Part shown: positions 56,405 through 64,000 of the stretch, one piece after another
Position numbering within the stretch: the first letter of the stretch is position 1
Layout of the letters: each line of letters opens with the position of its first letter
From: Bacillus sp. B15-48
Lineage (GTDB): Bacteria; Bacillota; Bacilli; Bacillales; Cytobacillaceae
DNA: 64,000 nt
NCBI RefSeq assembly: GCF_016879755.1
Contig: NZ_WOFU01000002.1
Location: 613,924-677,923, forward strand
Direction of reading: 5' to 3'
The notes under the pieces: generated by a model
The model's input: only the letters and a program-made list of their open reading frames with translations
What the model was told of the DNA's origin: nothing
The model's database searches: none
Made by a program: the position numbers and the translations under genes

Positions 56405-56598
56405 ATCCGTCTCTCCCTTCGAAACATGGCATTAAGAAATAGGATTTGCATTGCTTGCAAAATTATGACCTTTTTAGAACAGAGCTTATTAGTAAAAAAC
56501 GGAAATTTTTATTCTATTTTTATTTCTCTGGAATATGCTTGTACTAAGCCAATTGTTACCGGTAAGAAATAGAAGCGTATTGAAAGGGGAGAACCGCA

Positions 56599-56988
56599 TT
56601 GGAATCAAAAAACCTTGGAATGGCCGTTCTTTACGGTGTCATCGCCATATTTGTCCTAGCCATTATTAGCAGTTTTATTTTCTCGCTGTTGTTCAGGTTT
56701 ACTTCAGTGCAAGAATCATCGTTACAGTACATCGTAACGACCGCATCATTTATTTCGTTATTCCTTGGGGGGTTTATTACAGGACGGAGTGGCAAACAAA
56801 AAGGCTGGCTCATCGGAGCGCTGACAGGACTCATCTACTCGATGATTATTTTCTTATTTCAATACTTAGGACATAATAGTCTTTTTGATACTGAACAGCT
56901 CATTTATCATACATGTTATATGCTTACTGCCATGATGGGGGGAATTTTAGGGGTAAATTTATCAACATCCTCGCAGTCGCGATCATAA
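56599..56988 (+). CDS. yrzE: YrzE, TIGR04086 family membrane protein
   Basis: A 129-residue protein with four hydrophobic segments (about 6-31, 41-62, 67-91 and 103-123), matching the four-helix TIGR04086 family found next to yajC in Bacillus. The start is TTG, with AAAGGGGAG upstream. A 10-bp perfect palindrome (TTACCGGTAA, 56556-56565) lies 34 bp before the start. The function is unknown. It is divergent from yrbG and convergent with yajC. Confidence 0.88.
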   Translation: MESKNLGMAVLYGVIAIFVLAIISSFIFSLLFRFTSVQESSLQYIVTTASFISLFLGGFITGRSGKQKGWLIGALTGLIYSMIIFLFQYLGHNSLFDTEQLIYHTCYMLTAMMGGILGVNLSTSSQSRS

Positions 56989-57020
56989 AACCGGGTCTTT
57001 ATGAATTTTCTCAACTAAAA

Positions 57021-57053
57021 ATAAAAGCAGGTGCTCCTTGGCACCTGCTTTTT
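57021..57053. terminator. Bidirectional terminator between yrzE and yajC
   Basis: AAAAGCAGGTGC (57023-57034) pairs perfectly with GCACCTGCTTTT (57041-57052), loop 6 nt, T-runs on both strands. Confidence 0.93.
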
Positions 57054-57058
57054 GATGA

Positions 57059-57322
57059 TTAATCCTGGATGACTTCGCGCACAGAATTACGATCATATGT
57101 AAGACGTGTTCCATCGCCGCACTTGATCACGATTGTCCCTTCATCTAATGCGTCTACAAACCCGTGAAGACCACCAATTGTTACAACACGGTCTCCTTTT
57201 TGCAATTCTCTTTGCATTTGCTGAACTGCTTTTTGCCTCTTTTGCTGAGGACGGATTAGTAAAAAATAAAACAAAACAAACATCAAGATCAGTGGAAACA
57301 CTGTACCTAATAATCCTTCCAT
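57059..57322 (-). CDS. yajC: Preprotein translocase subunit YajC (YrbF)
   Basis: YajC is a small single-span partner of SecDF. The 87-residue protein starts MEGLLGTVFPLILMFVLFYFLLIRPQQKRQKA, with the membrane segment and the RPQQKR boundary that defines the family, then a short cytosolic beta domain (GDRVVTIGGLHGFV). I use the ATG at 57322 after AAAGGAGG. It follows tgt by 35 bp. secDF lies 3.5 kb away on the same strand. Confidence 0.96.
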   Translation of the reverse strand: MEGLLGTVFPLILMFVLFYFLLIRPQQKRQKAVQQMQRELQKGDRVVTIGGLHGFVDALDEGTIVIKCGDGTRLTYDRNSVREVIQD

Positions 57323-57357
57323 CTTTTCCCCTCCTTTCACCATGTCAAGTCAGCCTA

Positions 57358-58518
<1,161 letters not shown>

Positions 58519-58546
58519 TTAACTGCATCAAACGTTCAAACTCCAT

Positions 58547-59575
58547 TTATATAATGAACATTGCGTCGCCAAAGCTGAAAAAACGATATTTATTCTCAAC
58601 AGCTTTGTTATAGGCATTCAGTACATTTTCACGGCCCGCAAGCGCACTAACGAGCATGATCAAAGTCGACTTCGGTAAATGAAAGTTCGTAATCATTCCG
58701 TCAATCGCTTTAAACTCATACCCAGGGTAAATAAAAATATTTGTCCAACCAGTTGCTGCTTTAAATTCCCCATTATTTGCTGTTGCAATCGTTTCTAATG
58801 TTCGAGTTGAGGTCGTTCCAACCGTAATGATGCGTCCCCCTTGTTCACGGACCTCATTTAACAGCCGTGCTGTCCCGTCAGAGACGACATAAAACTCAGC
58901 ATGCATCTCATGCTCCATTATCGAATCTGCACTAACTGGTCGAAAGGTTCCTAGCCCAACATGGAGGGTGATAAAAGCAATGTGGATATCGTTTTTACGA
59001 ATGTCTTCGATCAGCTCCTCGGTAAAATGAAGGCCTGCTGTAGGAGCAGCAGCTGAGCCTCTTTCTTTTGCATAAACTGTTTGGTACCGCTCTTGATCAT
59101 CTAACTGTTCTTTAATATAAGGGGGCAGTGGCATTTCTCCAAGTTCATCTAGTACTTCGTAAAAAATTCCATCATAGGAAAAGTGTAAAGTACGACCGCC
59201 ATGGTCCGTTTCGCCAGTACAAATAGCTGTTAACAGCCCATTTCCAAAGATAATCTTTGTTCCTTGCTTTACGCGCTTAGCAGGCTTTACAAGCGTTTCC
59301 CAAGTATCACCTTCTGCCTGCTTTAGCAATAACACCTCAATTTTGGCCCCTGTATCTTCCTTCACGCCAAATAATCTTGCTGGAAGGACACGCGTATCAT
59401 TGAGAACAAGTACGTCTCCTGGTCGAAGGTAGTTTTTTATATTTTTAAAAACATTATGCTCGATATCGCCGGTTTTTTTATCAAGCACCATTAGCCTGCT
59501 TTCAGCTCTTTCCAGCAGAGGAACTTGTGCAATAAGTTCCTCCGGTAAATGAAAATCAAATAAATCTACTTTCAT
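58547..59575 (-). CDS. queA: S-adenosylmethionine:tRNA ribosyltransferase-isomerase QueA
   Basis: QueA adds the epoxycyclopentanediol part from SAM to preQ1 at tRNA position 34. The 342-residue protein starts [17 protein letters not shown], has [11 protein letters not shown] (about 55-65), [17 protein letters not shown] (about 171-187), and [18 protein letters not shown] near the C-terminus, all typical. AGGTGA precedes the ATG at 59575. It is followed by tgt and yajC. Confidence 0.97.
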   Translation of the reverse strand: MKVDLFDFHLPEELIAQVPLLERAESRLMVLDKKTGDIEHNVFKNIKNYLRPGDVLVLNDTRVLPARLFGVKEDTGAKIEVLLLKQAEGDTWETLVKPAKRVKQGTKIIFGNGLLTAICTGETDHGGRTLHFSYDGIFYEVLDELGEMPLPPYIKEQLDDQERYQTVYAKERGSAAAPTAGLHFTEELIEDIRKNDIHIAFITLHVGLGTFRPVSADSIMEHEMHAEFYVVSDGTARLLNEVREQGGRIITVGTTSTRTLETIATANNGEFKAATGWTNIFIYPGYEFKAIDGMITNFHLPKSTLIMLVSALAGRENVLNAYNKAVENKYRFFSFGDAMFII

Positions 59576-59602
59576 GTTGTACGTCACCTATATTCTTAAG
59601 TA

Positions 59603-59809
59603 TTAACGAAACCGCCCAATAAAATAAAAAATCAATGATAGAAGAATACTGACGACAATTGATGTGACAATCGGAAAATAAAACGTCGTACTCCCCTTTT
59701 TAACAACAATATCCCCTGGCAGTTTGCCGAGATTAAAAAAATGTACGAGTAAGCCAGCAACGAAAATGACCCCACCAACAACCATCAATAATTTACCTAG
59801 ACCTGTCAT
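59603..59809 (-). CDS. DUF2905 family small membrane protein
   Basis: A 68-residue protein with two hydrophobic segments (about 5-26 and 43-65) joined by the family motif [21 protein letters not shown]. This is the DUF2905 family, often found between ruvB and queA in Bacillus. Its ATG overlaps the ruvB stop by four bases. The function is unknown. Confidence 0.9.
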   Translation of the reverse strand: MTGLGKLLMVVGGVIFVAGLLVHFFNLGKLPGDIVVKKGSTTFYFPIVTSIVVSILLSLIFYFIGRFR

Positions 59810-60807
59810 TCACTGGGCACCTCCATTTGAAAATGTCGATAAACTGCATCGGTAACCATTCTCCCACGCGGTGTTCGCTGCAGAAAACCAATTTGAAGAA
59901 GGTATGGTTCATAGACATCCTCAATTGTATGGGACTCTTCGCCAATTGTAGCTGCAATCGTATCCAATCCAACTGGACCGCCACGAAATTTTTCAATAAT
60001 CCCTTTAAGTAATTTATGGTCGATATGATCAAGCCCTAAACGATCGACTTGCATTAACTGTAATGCTTCTACTGCAAGCCTTTCATCAATCGAGCCATTT
60101 CCTCGTACTTGTGCAAAATCCCGCACGCGCCTTAAAAGACGATTCGCTATTCTTGGTGTTCCCCGTGATCTTCTACCAAGCTCATTTGCCGCTTTGTTAT
60201 CAATTTCAGTATCAAACAACTCAGCCGTCCTAATGACAATTTCTCGTAGATCCTTCTCATGATAGTATTCTAATCTACTTAGCACGCCAAAGCGATCTCT
60301 TAATGGTGCCGATAAAGAACCTGCCCTTGTCGTTGCCCCCACTAGCGTAAATGGCGGAAGATCTAGACGGACAGAACGAGCTGTCTGTCCTTTCCCTATA
60401 ACGATATCAAGACAAAAATCCTCCATAGCGGGATAGAGGACTTCTTCTATCGACCGAGGGAGCCGATGAATTTCATCGATAAATAAAACATCGCCCGGTT
60501 CCAATGCAGTAAGAATCGCCGCCAAATCGCCCGGTCGTTCAATCGCCGGACCTGATGTTGTGCGCAGGTTGACACCCATTTCATTCGCAATAATCGCTGC
60601 AAGCGTCGTTTTCCCAAGACCAGGGGGGCCATAAAGCAACACATGATCGAGTGTTTCTTGCCTTTGCCTTGCCGCTTCAATGAATACCGCAAGATTCTCC
60701 TTTACCTTTTCTTGACCAATATACTGTTTTAACGACTGTGGACGCAAGCTTTGTTCAAATGAAAGCTCTTGATTGTCTGCCTCTCCGGAGATGATTCGTT
60801 CTTCCAT
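59806..60807 (-). CDS. ruvB: Holliday junction branch-migration ATPase RuvB
   Basis: RuvB is the hexameric AAA+ motor that drives Holliday junctions with RuvA. The 333-residue protein has Walker [15 protein letters not shown] (about 58-71), Walker [11 protein letters not shown] (about 105-114), sensor 1 LVGATTRAG, the arginine-finger region APLRDRFG, and the winged-helix DNA-binding C-terminus ([15 protein letters not shown]). It is downstream of ruvA with a 40-bp gap. Confidence 0.98.
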   Translation of the reverse strand: MEERIISGEADNQELSFEQSLRPQSLKQYIGQEKVKENLAVFIEAARQRQETLDHVLLYGPPGLGKTTLAAIIANEMGVNLRTTSGPAIERPGDLAAILTALEPGDVLFIDEIHRLPRSIEEVLYPAMEDFCLDIVIGKGQTARSVRLDLPPFTLVGATTRAGSLSAPLRDRFGVLSRLEYYHEKDLREIVIRTAELFDTEIDNKAANELGRRSRGTPRIANRLLRRVRDFAQVRGNGSIDERLAVEALQLMQVDRLGLDHIDHKLLKGIIEKFRGGPVGLDTIAATIGEESHTIEDVYEPYLLQIGFLQRTPRGRMVTDAVYRHFQMEVPSE

Positions 60808-60847
60808 AGTTCATCATCCTTTATCAAATCTAGTTATCTAATCTAGT

Positions 60848-61444
60848 CTATCTTAATAATTTTTGCAATGCCTTTTTAATATATTGATCTGTTGTTAAGT
60901 TTTCCATTTTGAGCGCTGGAGTGACTTTCTTAATCTCTTTATCCGAATAGCCAAGTGCTTTCAAAGCAAGGATTGCTTCATCCAATTCATTGGATTGATC
61001 TTCAATTTCCGGTGTAAATAAATTAGGAAAGTAATCTGGGACAATATCTTGAAGCTTCCCTTTTAAATCAAGGATCATTTGCCTCGCTGTTTTCTTTCCT
61101 ACTCCTGGAAATTTAACGAGAAACGCTTCATCCTCATTTTCAATCGCATTCACCACTTGCTGCGGCTCACCTGAAGCTAAAATAGCTAGTGCTCCTTTAG
61201 GGCCAATTCCAGTGACACTTAACAACCTCATAAACAAAGCCTTTTCTTCTCGAGATTGAAATCCATATAAAGCTATAAGGTCCTCACGAACATAATGAAA
61301 AGTATAAATCTGCACATCAGATCCCATCAGGTGGGAAAATGAAAATGGGTTCGGCGTATAAATTTGATAGCCTATACCACCATTATCAACGACAATGTAT
61401 TCAGGACCAACAAAGTCCATTCTTCCTTTTATGTACTCATACAA
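60848..61444 (-). CDS. ruvA: Holliday junction DNA-binding protein RuvA
   Basis: RuvA binds four-way junctions and loads RuvB. The 198-residue product has the N-terminal OB fold ([24 protein letters not shown] in pieces), the two helix-hairpin-helix motifs ([32 protein letters not shown]) and the flexible linker to the C-terminal RuvB-binding helices ([16 protein letters not shown]). I chose the TTG at 61444 after GAGGAG instead of the ATG at 61474. No clear CGAAC-N4-GTTCG LexA box is visible upstream. Confidence 0.96.
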   Translation of the reverse strand: MYEYIKGRMDFVGPEYIVVDNGGIGYQIYTPNPFSFSHLMGSDVQIYTFHYVREDLIALYGFQSREEKALFMRLLSVTGIGPKGALAILASGEPQQVVNAIENEDEAFLVKFPGVGKKTARQMILDLKGKLQDIVPDYFPNLFTPEIEDQSNELDEAILALKALGYSDKEIKKVTPALKMENLTTDQYIKKALQKLLR

Positions 61445-61611
61445 TGCTACTCGCTCCTCTTTTATGCTGTACACAAAATTTTATCACACTATGTTGCTAG
61501 GAACGAATAAAAATAATATTAAGACAACAAAAGGGGAATCAGATTTAAACGCAGCAAAAAATATCGACCGATTAATCGATGAAACGTTTTTGAGGCGAAC
61601 CTTCCATACCG

Positions 61612-61646
61612 CTTAAAAATAAATAGGGCCGGTAATTTACCGACCC
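61612..61646 (-). terminator. bofC terminator containing the stop codon
   Basis: GGGTCGGTAA (minus 61646-61637) pairs with TTACCGGCCC (61635-61626) with one mismatch, followed by TATTTATTTTT. The bofC stop (61637-61639) is part of the stem. Confidence 0.7.
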
Positions 61647-62167
61647 TGATTTTCTACTTTCGTATATGGTTTAAATGCCTCAATCACCTTTTCATATTGA
61701 TCTTTTGAATTAATTGGGATGCCTTTTTTAAGTTGATTCCGAGTCCTGCTTTCTAATTTACCGAGATCTATTTGGAAAAAAGACTGAATAATGTTTGATT
61801 CATCAGGTTTGCCATTGAAGATGGATAAAACCCCATCTCCAGATAATCCAAAGTAACCATTCGCCTTTAATAAGGGGGAGATGTCATCCACATATTGTTT
61901 AAGTACGACGGTATCATTTTCTCTTCTTATAAATTGCCAATCTTCATATCGAATCCATAAATCTTCCATTGACTGTACCGTTTCATTGACCTTCTCTTCG
62001 CTTATTTCACCATCTAAATAGACTCGCTCAAAAATGACCGTCAACTCCAATGGGGCTGTGTCATTTTTAACGAATGCCTTTGATTGTACTGCTCCAACGG
62101 TCCCACTGAATAGGCCTATTATTGTTATGAATACACAAAGCGTCTTGACAACAGACTGAAATCCCAT
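61637..62167 (-). CDS. bofC: BofC, intercompartmental sigma-K checkpoint protein
   Basis: BofC is secreted from the forespore into the intermembrane space, where it restrains SpoIVB and so times pro-sigma-K processing. The 176-residue protein has a signal peptide (about 1-27), then LELTVIFERVYLDGEISEEKV and YEDWQFIRRENDTVV (N-terminal domain), and the conserved C-terminal ANGYFGLSGDGVLSIFNGKP and IIQSFFQIDLGKLES. GAGGTGACC precedes the ATG. A sigma-G-type promoter is visible upstream, as expected for a forespore gene. Confidence 0.95.
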   Translation of the reverse strand: MGFQSVVKTLCVFITIIGLFSGTVGAVQSKAFVKNDTAPLELTVIFERVYLDGEISEEKVNETVQSMEDLWIRYEDWQFIRRENDTVVLKQYVDDISPLLKANGYFGLSGDGVLSIFNGKPDESNIIQSFFQIDLGKLESRTRNQLKKGIPINSKDQYEKVIEAFKPYTKVENQGR

Positions 62168-62199
62168 TGCCGGTCACCTCACTTTTTATTATTCATTTA

Positions 62200-62229
62200 T
62201 AGTATGGACAAAAAATTTCTTATTTATGT
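62200..62229 (-). promoter_or_regulatory. Likely sigma-G promoter of bofC
   Basis: The minus strand has CATACTA (62206-62200), an exact sigma-G -10, with ACATA (62229-62225) 18 bp upstream as a -35. It lies 33 bp before the bofC ATG. Confidence 0.7.
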
Positions 62230-62259
62230 TAAACCTTGCAATCATAAAAATAGTTTCTT

Positions 62260-63252
62260 TTATTTTTCAGCGACTGTTCTTATATTTTCAAGGAATCTTT
62301 TTCTTTTTGGAAATTGGTTCACGGTTATTTCATACAACGAGGCTAGCAGATTAGAATCATGAAATAAATTTTGGCTAATTAAACGATTCCATTCCCTGTA
62401 AAAATCTGCTGGATACATTAAGCCGTATAAGAAACCACCTTTTTGATGAATAAAAGAAGAGAGAGCGTTTATGTCCATAAACTCTTCAAGCGACCAATCC
62501 ATGAACGGCAGAATGCGATTCGCATACTGAAGTAAATCAAATTCTTTCGGTCCTATTGATACAAGGTCAAAATCAATCAAATACAATTTTTCTGTGTTAT
62601 CTTTTATAAAATTATGATGGGCCACATCTCCATGAAGGATTACTAATTTATTTAATTCAAAACTCGAATGATATTGCTTCATCCCAGCTAAAGAGCGCTC
62701 CCCCCATTCTAGCAGTTCTGCCGTAATTGTTGGTTCAACAAATTTATTTACGATTGGTTGATTGGTTTTAAATCGATGATAACGTACTTGCCATTTAGTT
62801 AACAAATCTTGTTTTTGTAAAAACGGAGAAAAATCTTCTACTAAGTTTGCGGAAAAGGAGTGAAATTTAGAGAGTAATTGAATGCCTTCCATTCGTTCAT
62901 CGTATGAGCGGAAGGTAAATGGCGGTTTTTTCACATCTAAGTACTCAATACATCCATAATAAACGTTTTCAAAGAGTAAAGGTTGATTTGTAAAATGATA
63001 AAAGGTATATGTTTCAACAAATCCCTGCTTTTTTAAAGCAGCTGTTAAGTTCTGATGTAATATAAGTTTCCGTAAATCATGATAGCCTTTTAAAATGAAC
63101 GGAAAAACATCGGTAGCAATGAAAAAAACATGCTCTCTAATTTTGGTGATTTGTTTAATTGAAACTGGCAGCTTACACGATAAAAAGGAGAAGAGACGAT
63201 CGATAAAATCGTCCCTTCGTGAGTATAAATTAATTTTCATTGCTTTCATCAT
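62260..63252 (-). CDS. CotS/YsxE-like spore coat protein with kinase fold
   Basis: A 330-residue protein of the CotS/YutH/YsxE family: aminoglycoside-phosphotransferase-like fold with the catalytic loop LVILHGDVAHHNFIKD and the metal-binding LYLIDFDLVSIGPKEFDLLQY in the C-terminal half. Both Asp residues are present, so activity is possible; CotS-family proteins are inner-coat components of B. subtilis spores. I chose an ATG at 63252 (GGAACG upstream; ATGs at 63255 and 63249 are alternatives). It overlaps the end of the repetitive coat gene by 23 bases. Its open frame continues upstream into the repeats only because they lack stops. Confidence 0.8.
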   Translation of the reverse strand: MMKAMKINLYSRRDDFIDRLFSFLSCKLPVSIKQITKIREHVFFIATDVFPFILKGYHDLRKLILHQNLTAALKKQGFVETYTFYHFTNQPLLFENVYYGCIEYLDVKKPPFTFRSYDERMEGIQLLSKFHSFSANLVEDFSPFLQKQDLLTKWQVRYHRFKTNQPIVNKFVEPTITAELLEWGERSLAGMKQYHSSFELNKLVILHGDVAHHNFIKDNTEKLYLIDFDLVSIGPKEFDLLQYANRILPFMDWSLEEFMDINALSSFIHQKGGFLYGLMYPADFYREWNRLISQNLFHDSNLLASLYEITVNQFPKRKRFLENIRTVAEK

Positions 63253-64000
63253 CATCTTCGTTCCGTTGCATTGGGCCAAACCCGGCATGTGGGCCGAACC
63301 CGGCATGTGGACCAAACCCAGCATGTGGACCATATCCGGCGTGTGGGCCAAACCCAGCATGTGGGCCATATCCCGCTGGCGGCCCAAATCCTGCTTGTGG
63401 ACCATATCCGACTGGAGGGCCAAATCCAGCGTGTGGACCATATCCGGCTGGAGGGCCAAATCCAGCGTGTGGACCATATCCGGCTGGAGGGCCAAATCCA
63501 GCGTGTGGGCCATATCCAGCTGGAGGGCCAAATCCAGCGTGTGGACCATATCCGGCTGGAGGGCCAAATCCAGCGTGTGGGCCATATCCGGCTGGAGGGG
63601 CAAAACTAGTTCCGCCACAACCGCAATCTTTAGGTGCTTTCATCGTTGGTGCAGCCTTATGTGGCATTTGATCCATTGCCCCTGCCACATGCGGCATTTG
63701 ATCCATCGCTCCTGCCACATGCGGCATTTGATCCATCGCTCCTGCCACATGCGGCATTTGGTCCCACGCTCCTGCCACATGCGGCATTTGATCCATCGCT
63801 CCTGCCACATGCGGCATTTGATCCATCGCTCCTGCCACATGCGGCATTTGGTCCCACGCTCCTGCCACATGCGGCATTTGATCCATCGCTCCTGCCACAT
63901 GCGGCATTTGGTCCCACGCTCCTGCCACATGCGGCATTTGATCCATCGCTCCTGCCACATGCGGCATTTGATCCATCGCTCCTGCCACATGCGGCATTTG
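63230..64000 (-). CDS. Repetitive spore coat protein, C-terminal part (SafA/ExsA-like; cut by window edge)
   Basis: The gene enters from beyond position 64000, so its start and any LysM domain are not seen. The visible 256 codons are 11 copies of a 10-residue unit (MPHVAGA-M/W-DQ), a linker with MKAPKDCGCGGTSFA, then an array of a 12-residue unit (PPAGYGPHAGFG), ending in an acidic tail QRNEDDDESNEN. The Tyr/His/Gly/Pro richness, the Cys cluster, and the place between bofC and the expected nad region fit the C-terminal part of SafA/ExsA, the morphogenetic inner-coat protein. Another coat protein is possible. The downstream kinase-like coat gene overlaps its stop. Confidence 0.65.
   Translation of the reverse strand, partial: QMPHVAGAMDQMPHVAGAMDQMPHVAGAWDQMPHVAGAMDQMPHVAGAWDQMPHVAGAMDQMPHVAGAMDQMPHVAGAWDQMPHVAGAMDQMPHVAGAMDQMPHVAGAMDQMPHKAAPTMKAPKDCGCGGTSFAPPAGYGPHAGFGPPAGYGPHAGFGPPAGYGPHAGFGPPAGYGPHAGFGPPAGYGPHAGFGPPVGYGPQAGFGPPAGYGPHAGFGPHAGYGPHAGFGPHAGFGPHAGFGPMQRNEDDDESNEN
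63268..63600. repeat. 36-bp tandem repeat array coding for 12-residue units
   Basis: In-frame repeats of a 36-bp unit (PPAGYGPHAGFG): five identical at protein level, then a variant with Val and Gln, one more standard unit, a variant with His for Pro, and finally six-residue PHAGFG half-units. Half-units (PxAGxG) show the 36-bp unit itself arose from an 18-bp duplication. Confidence 0.93.
63661..64000. repeat. 30-bp tandem repeat array coding for 10-residue units
   Basis: Eleven complete 30-bp units and a 10-bp partial unit reach the window edge. Units are identical except for two alleles that differ at the eighth and ninth codons (ATG-GAT or TGG-GAC, Met or Trp then Asp), plus a few changes in the last unit. 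From N to C the pattern is M M W M W M M W M M M. The array probably continues past 64000. Confidence 0.95.

Noticed and set aside
56556..56565. TTACCGGTAA palindrome upstream of yrzE as an operator
   Set aside because: A single 10-bp palindrome in an AT-rich intergenic region with no second copy is too weak to call as a regulatory site; only noted in the gene entry.
61445..61640. LexA box upstream of ruvA
   Set aside because: Only half-sites such as CGAAC (61595-61599) are present; no CGAAC-N4-GTTCG was found in the gap.
63253..63618. N-terminal extension of the CotS-like protein into the repeats, giving a fusion of 452 residues
   Set aside because: The extension is an out-of-frame reading of the coat repeats; a ribosome binding site and ATG cluster lie at 63249-63264.
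63271..63990. Several long open frames on both strands across the repeat arrays
   Set aside because: Repeats with periods divisible by three keep every stop-free frame open over their whole length. Only the minus-strand frame ending at 63230 has the coat-protein composition, the Cys linker and an acidic tail.
63661..64000. CRISPR-like array with 30-bp repeats
   Set aside because: Units are directly adjacent with no spacers and lie in frame within a coding sequence, so this is a coding tandem repeat.

Overview
This window is an uninterrupted piece of the core chromosome of an endospore-forming member of the Bacillaceae. It is AT-rich, its ribosome binding sites are strong GGAGG/GAGGTG types, and several genes start at TTG or GTG. 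It holds the spore genes spoIIP, gpr, sda, sigK, spoVB and bofC plus a SafA/ExsA-like coat gene. The gene order closely follows Bacillus subtilis from spoIIP-gpr through rpsT-holA-comE, yqe, sigK, mtnN, udk-trhP-trmR, alaS, recD2, iscS-cymR, hisS-aspS, relA, secDF, queA-tgt and ruvAB to bofC. I cannot assign a species. I see no phage, insertion sequence, integrative element, CRISPR array, tRNA or rRNA.

Layout. 1-8.2 kb: spore germination and engulfment genes (gpr, spoIIP), rpsT, holA, yqzM and the late-competence comEA-comEB-comEC operon with divergent comER. 8.2-13.3 kb: a compact yqeG-yqeH-aroE-yqeI-nadD-yqeK-rsfS-yqeM operon for ribosome assembly, shikimate and NAD. 13.3-16.2 kb: sda behind a cluster of DnaA boxes, psd, an unsplit sigK, a 26-codon hydrophobic small ORF and yrhC. 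16.3-26.4 kb: mtnN, yrrS-pbpI, greA, the tRNA wobble-uridine operon trmR-trhP1-trhP2-udk, mltG and the yrzL-yrrK-yrzB group. 26.5-37.5 kb: alaS under an alanine T-box, yrrI, small yrz genes, recD2, yrrB, mnmA, iscS and cymR. 37.7-48.2 kb: rarA, tcdA, 6S RNA, hisS-aspS under a histidine T-box, the cell-wall amidase yrvJ, dtd and relA. 48.3-62.2 kb: apt, recJ, secDF, comN, spoVB, yrbG, yrzE, yajC, tgt, queA, a DUF2905 gene, ruvAB and bofC. 62.2-64 kb: a CotS-like kinase-fold coat gene and the C-terminal part of a highly repetitive coat protein that runs off the right edge.

Several distant genes belong to one process. MnmA, TrhP1/2, TrmR, TcdA, QueA and Tgt all modify tRNA, and IscS feeds sulfur to MnmA. 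ComN is known in B. subtilis as a post-transcriptional regulator of the comE mRNA, and both are here. BofC restrains the signal that activates the pro-sigma-K encoded by sigK. Sda couples replication (DnaA) to sporulation.

I found no evidence for a new multi-gene system. The best leads are small: competing hairpins upstream of yqzM, a terminator hairpin that also carries the pbpI ribosome binding site, a 26-aa small ORF, a structured leader upstream of trmR, the four-box DnaA cluster at sda, and the two-allele 30-bp repeat array in the coat gene. All calls come from reading the sequence; no database search was made.
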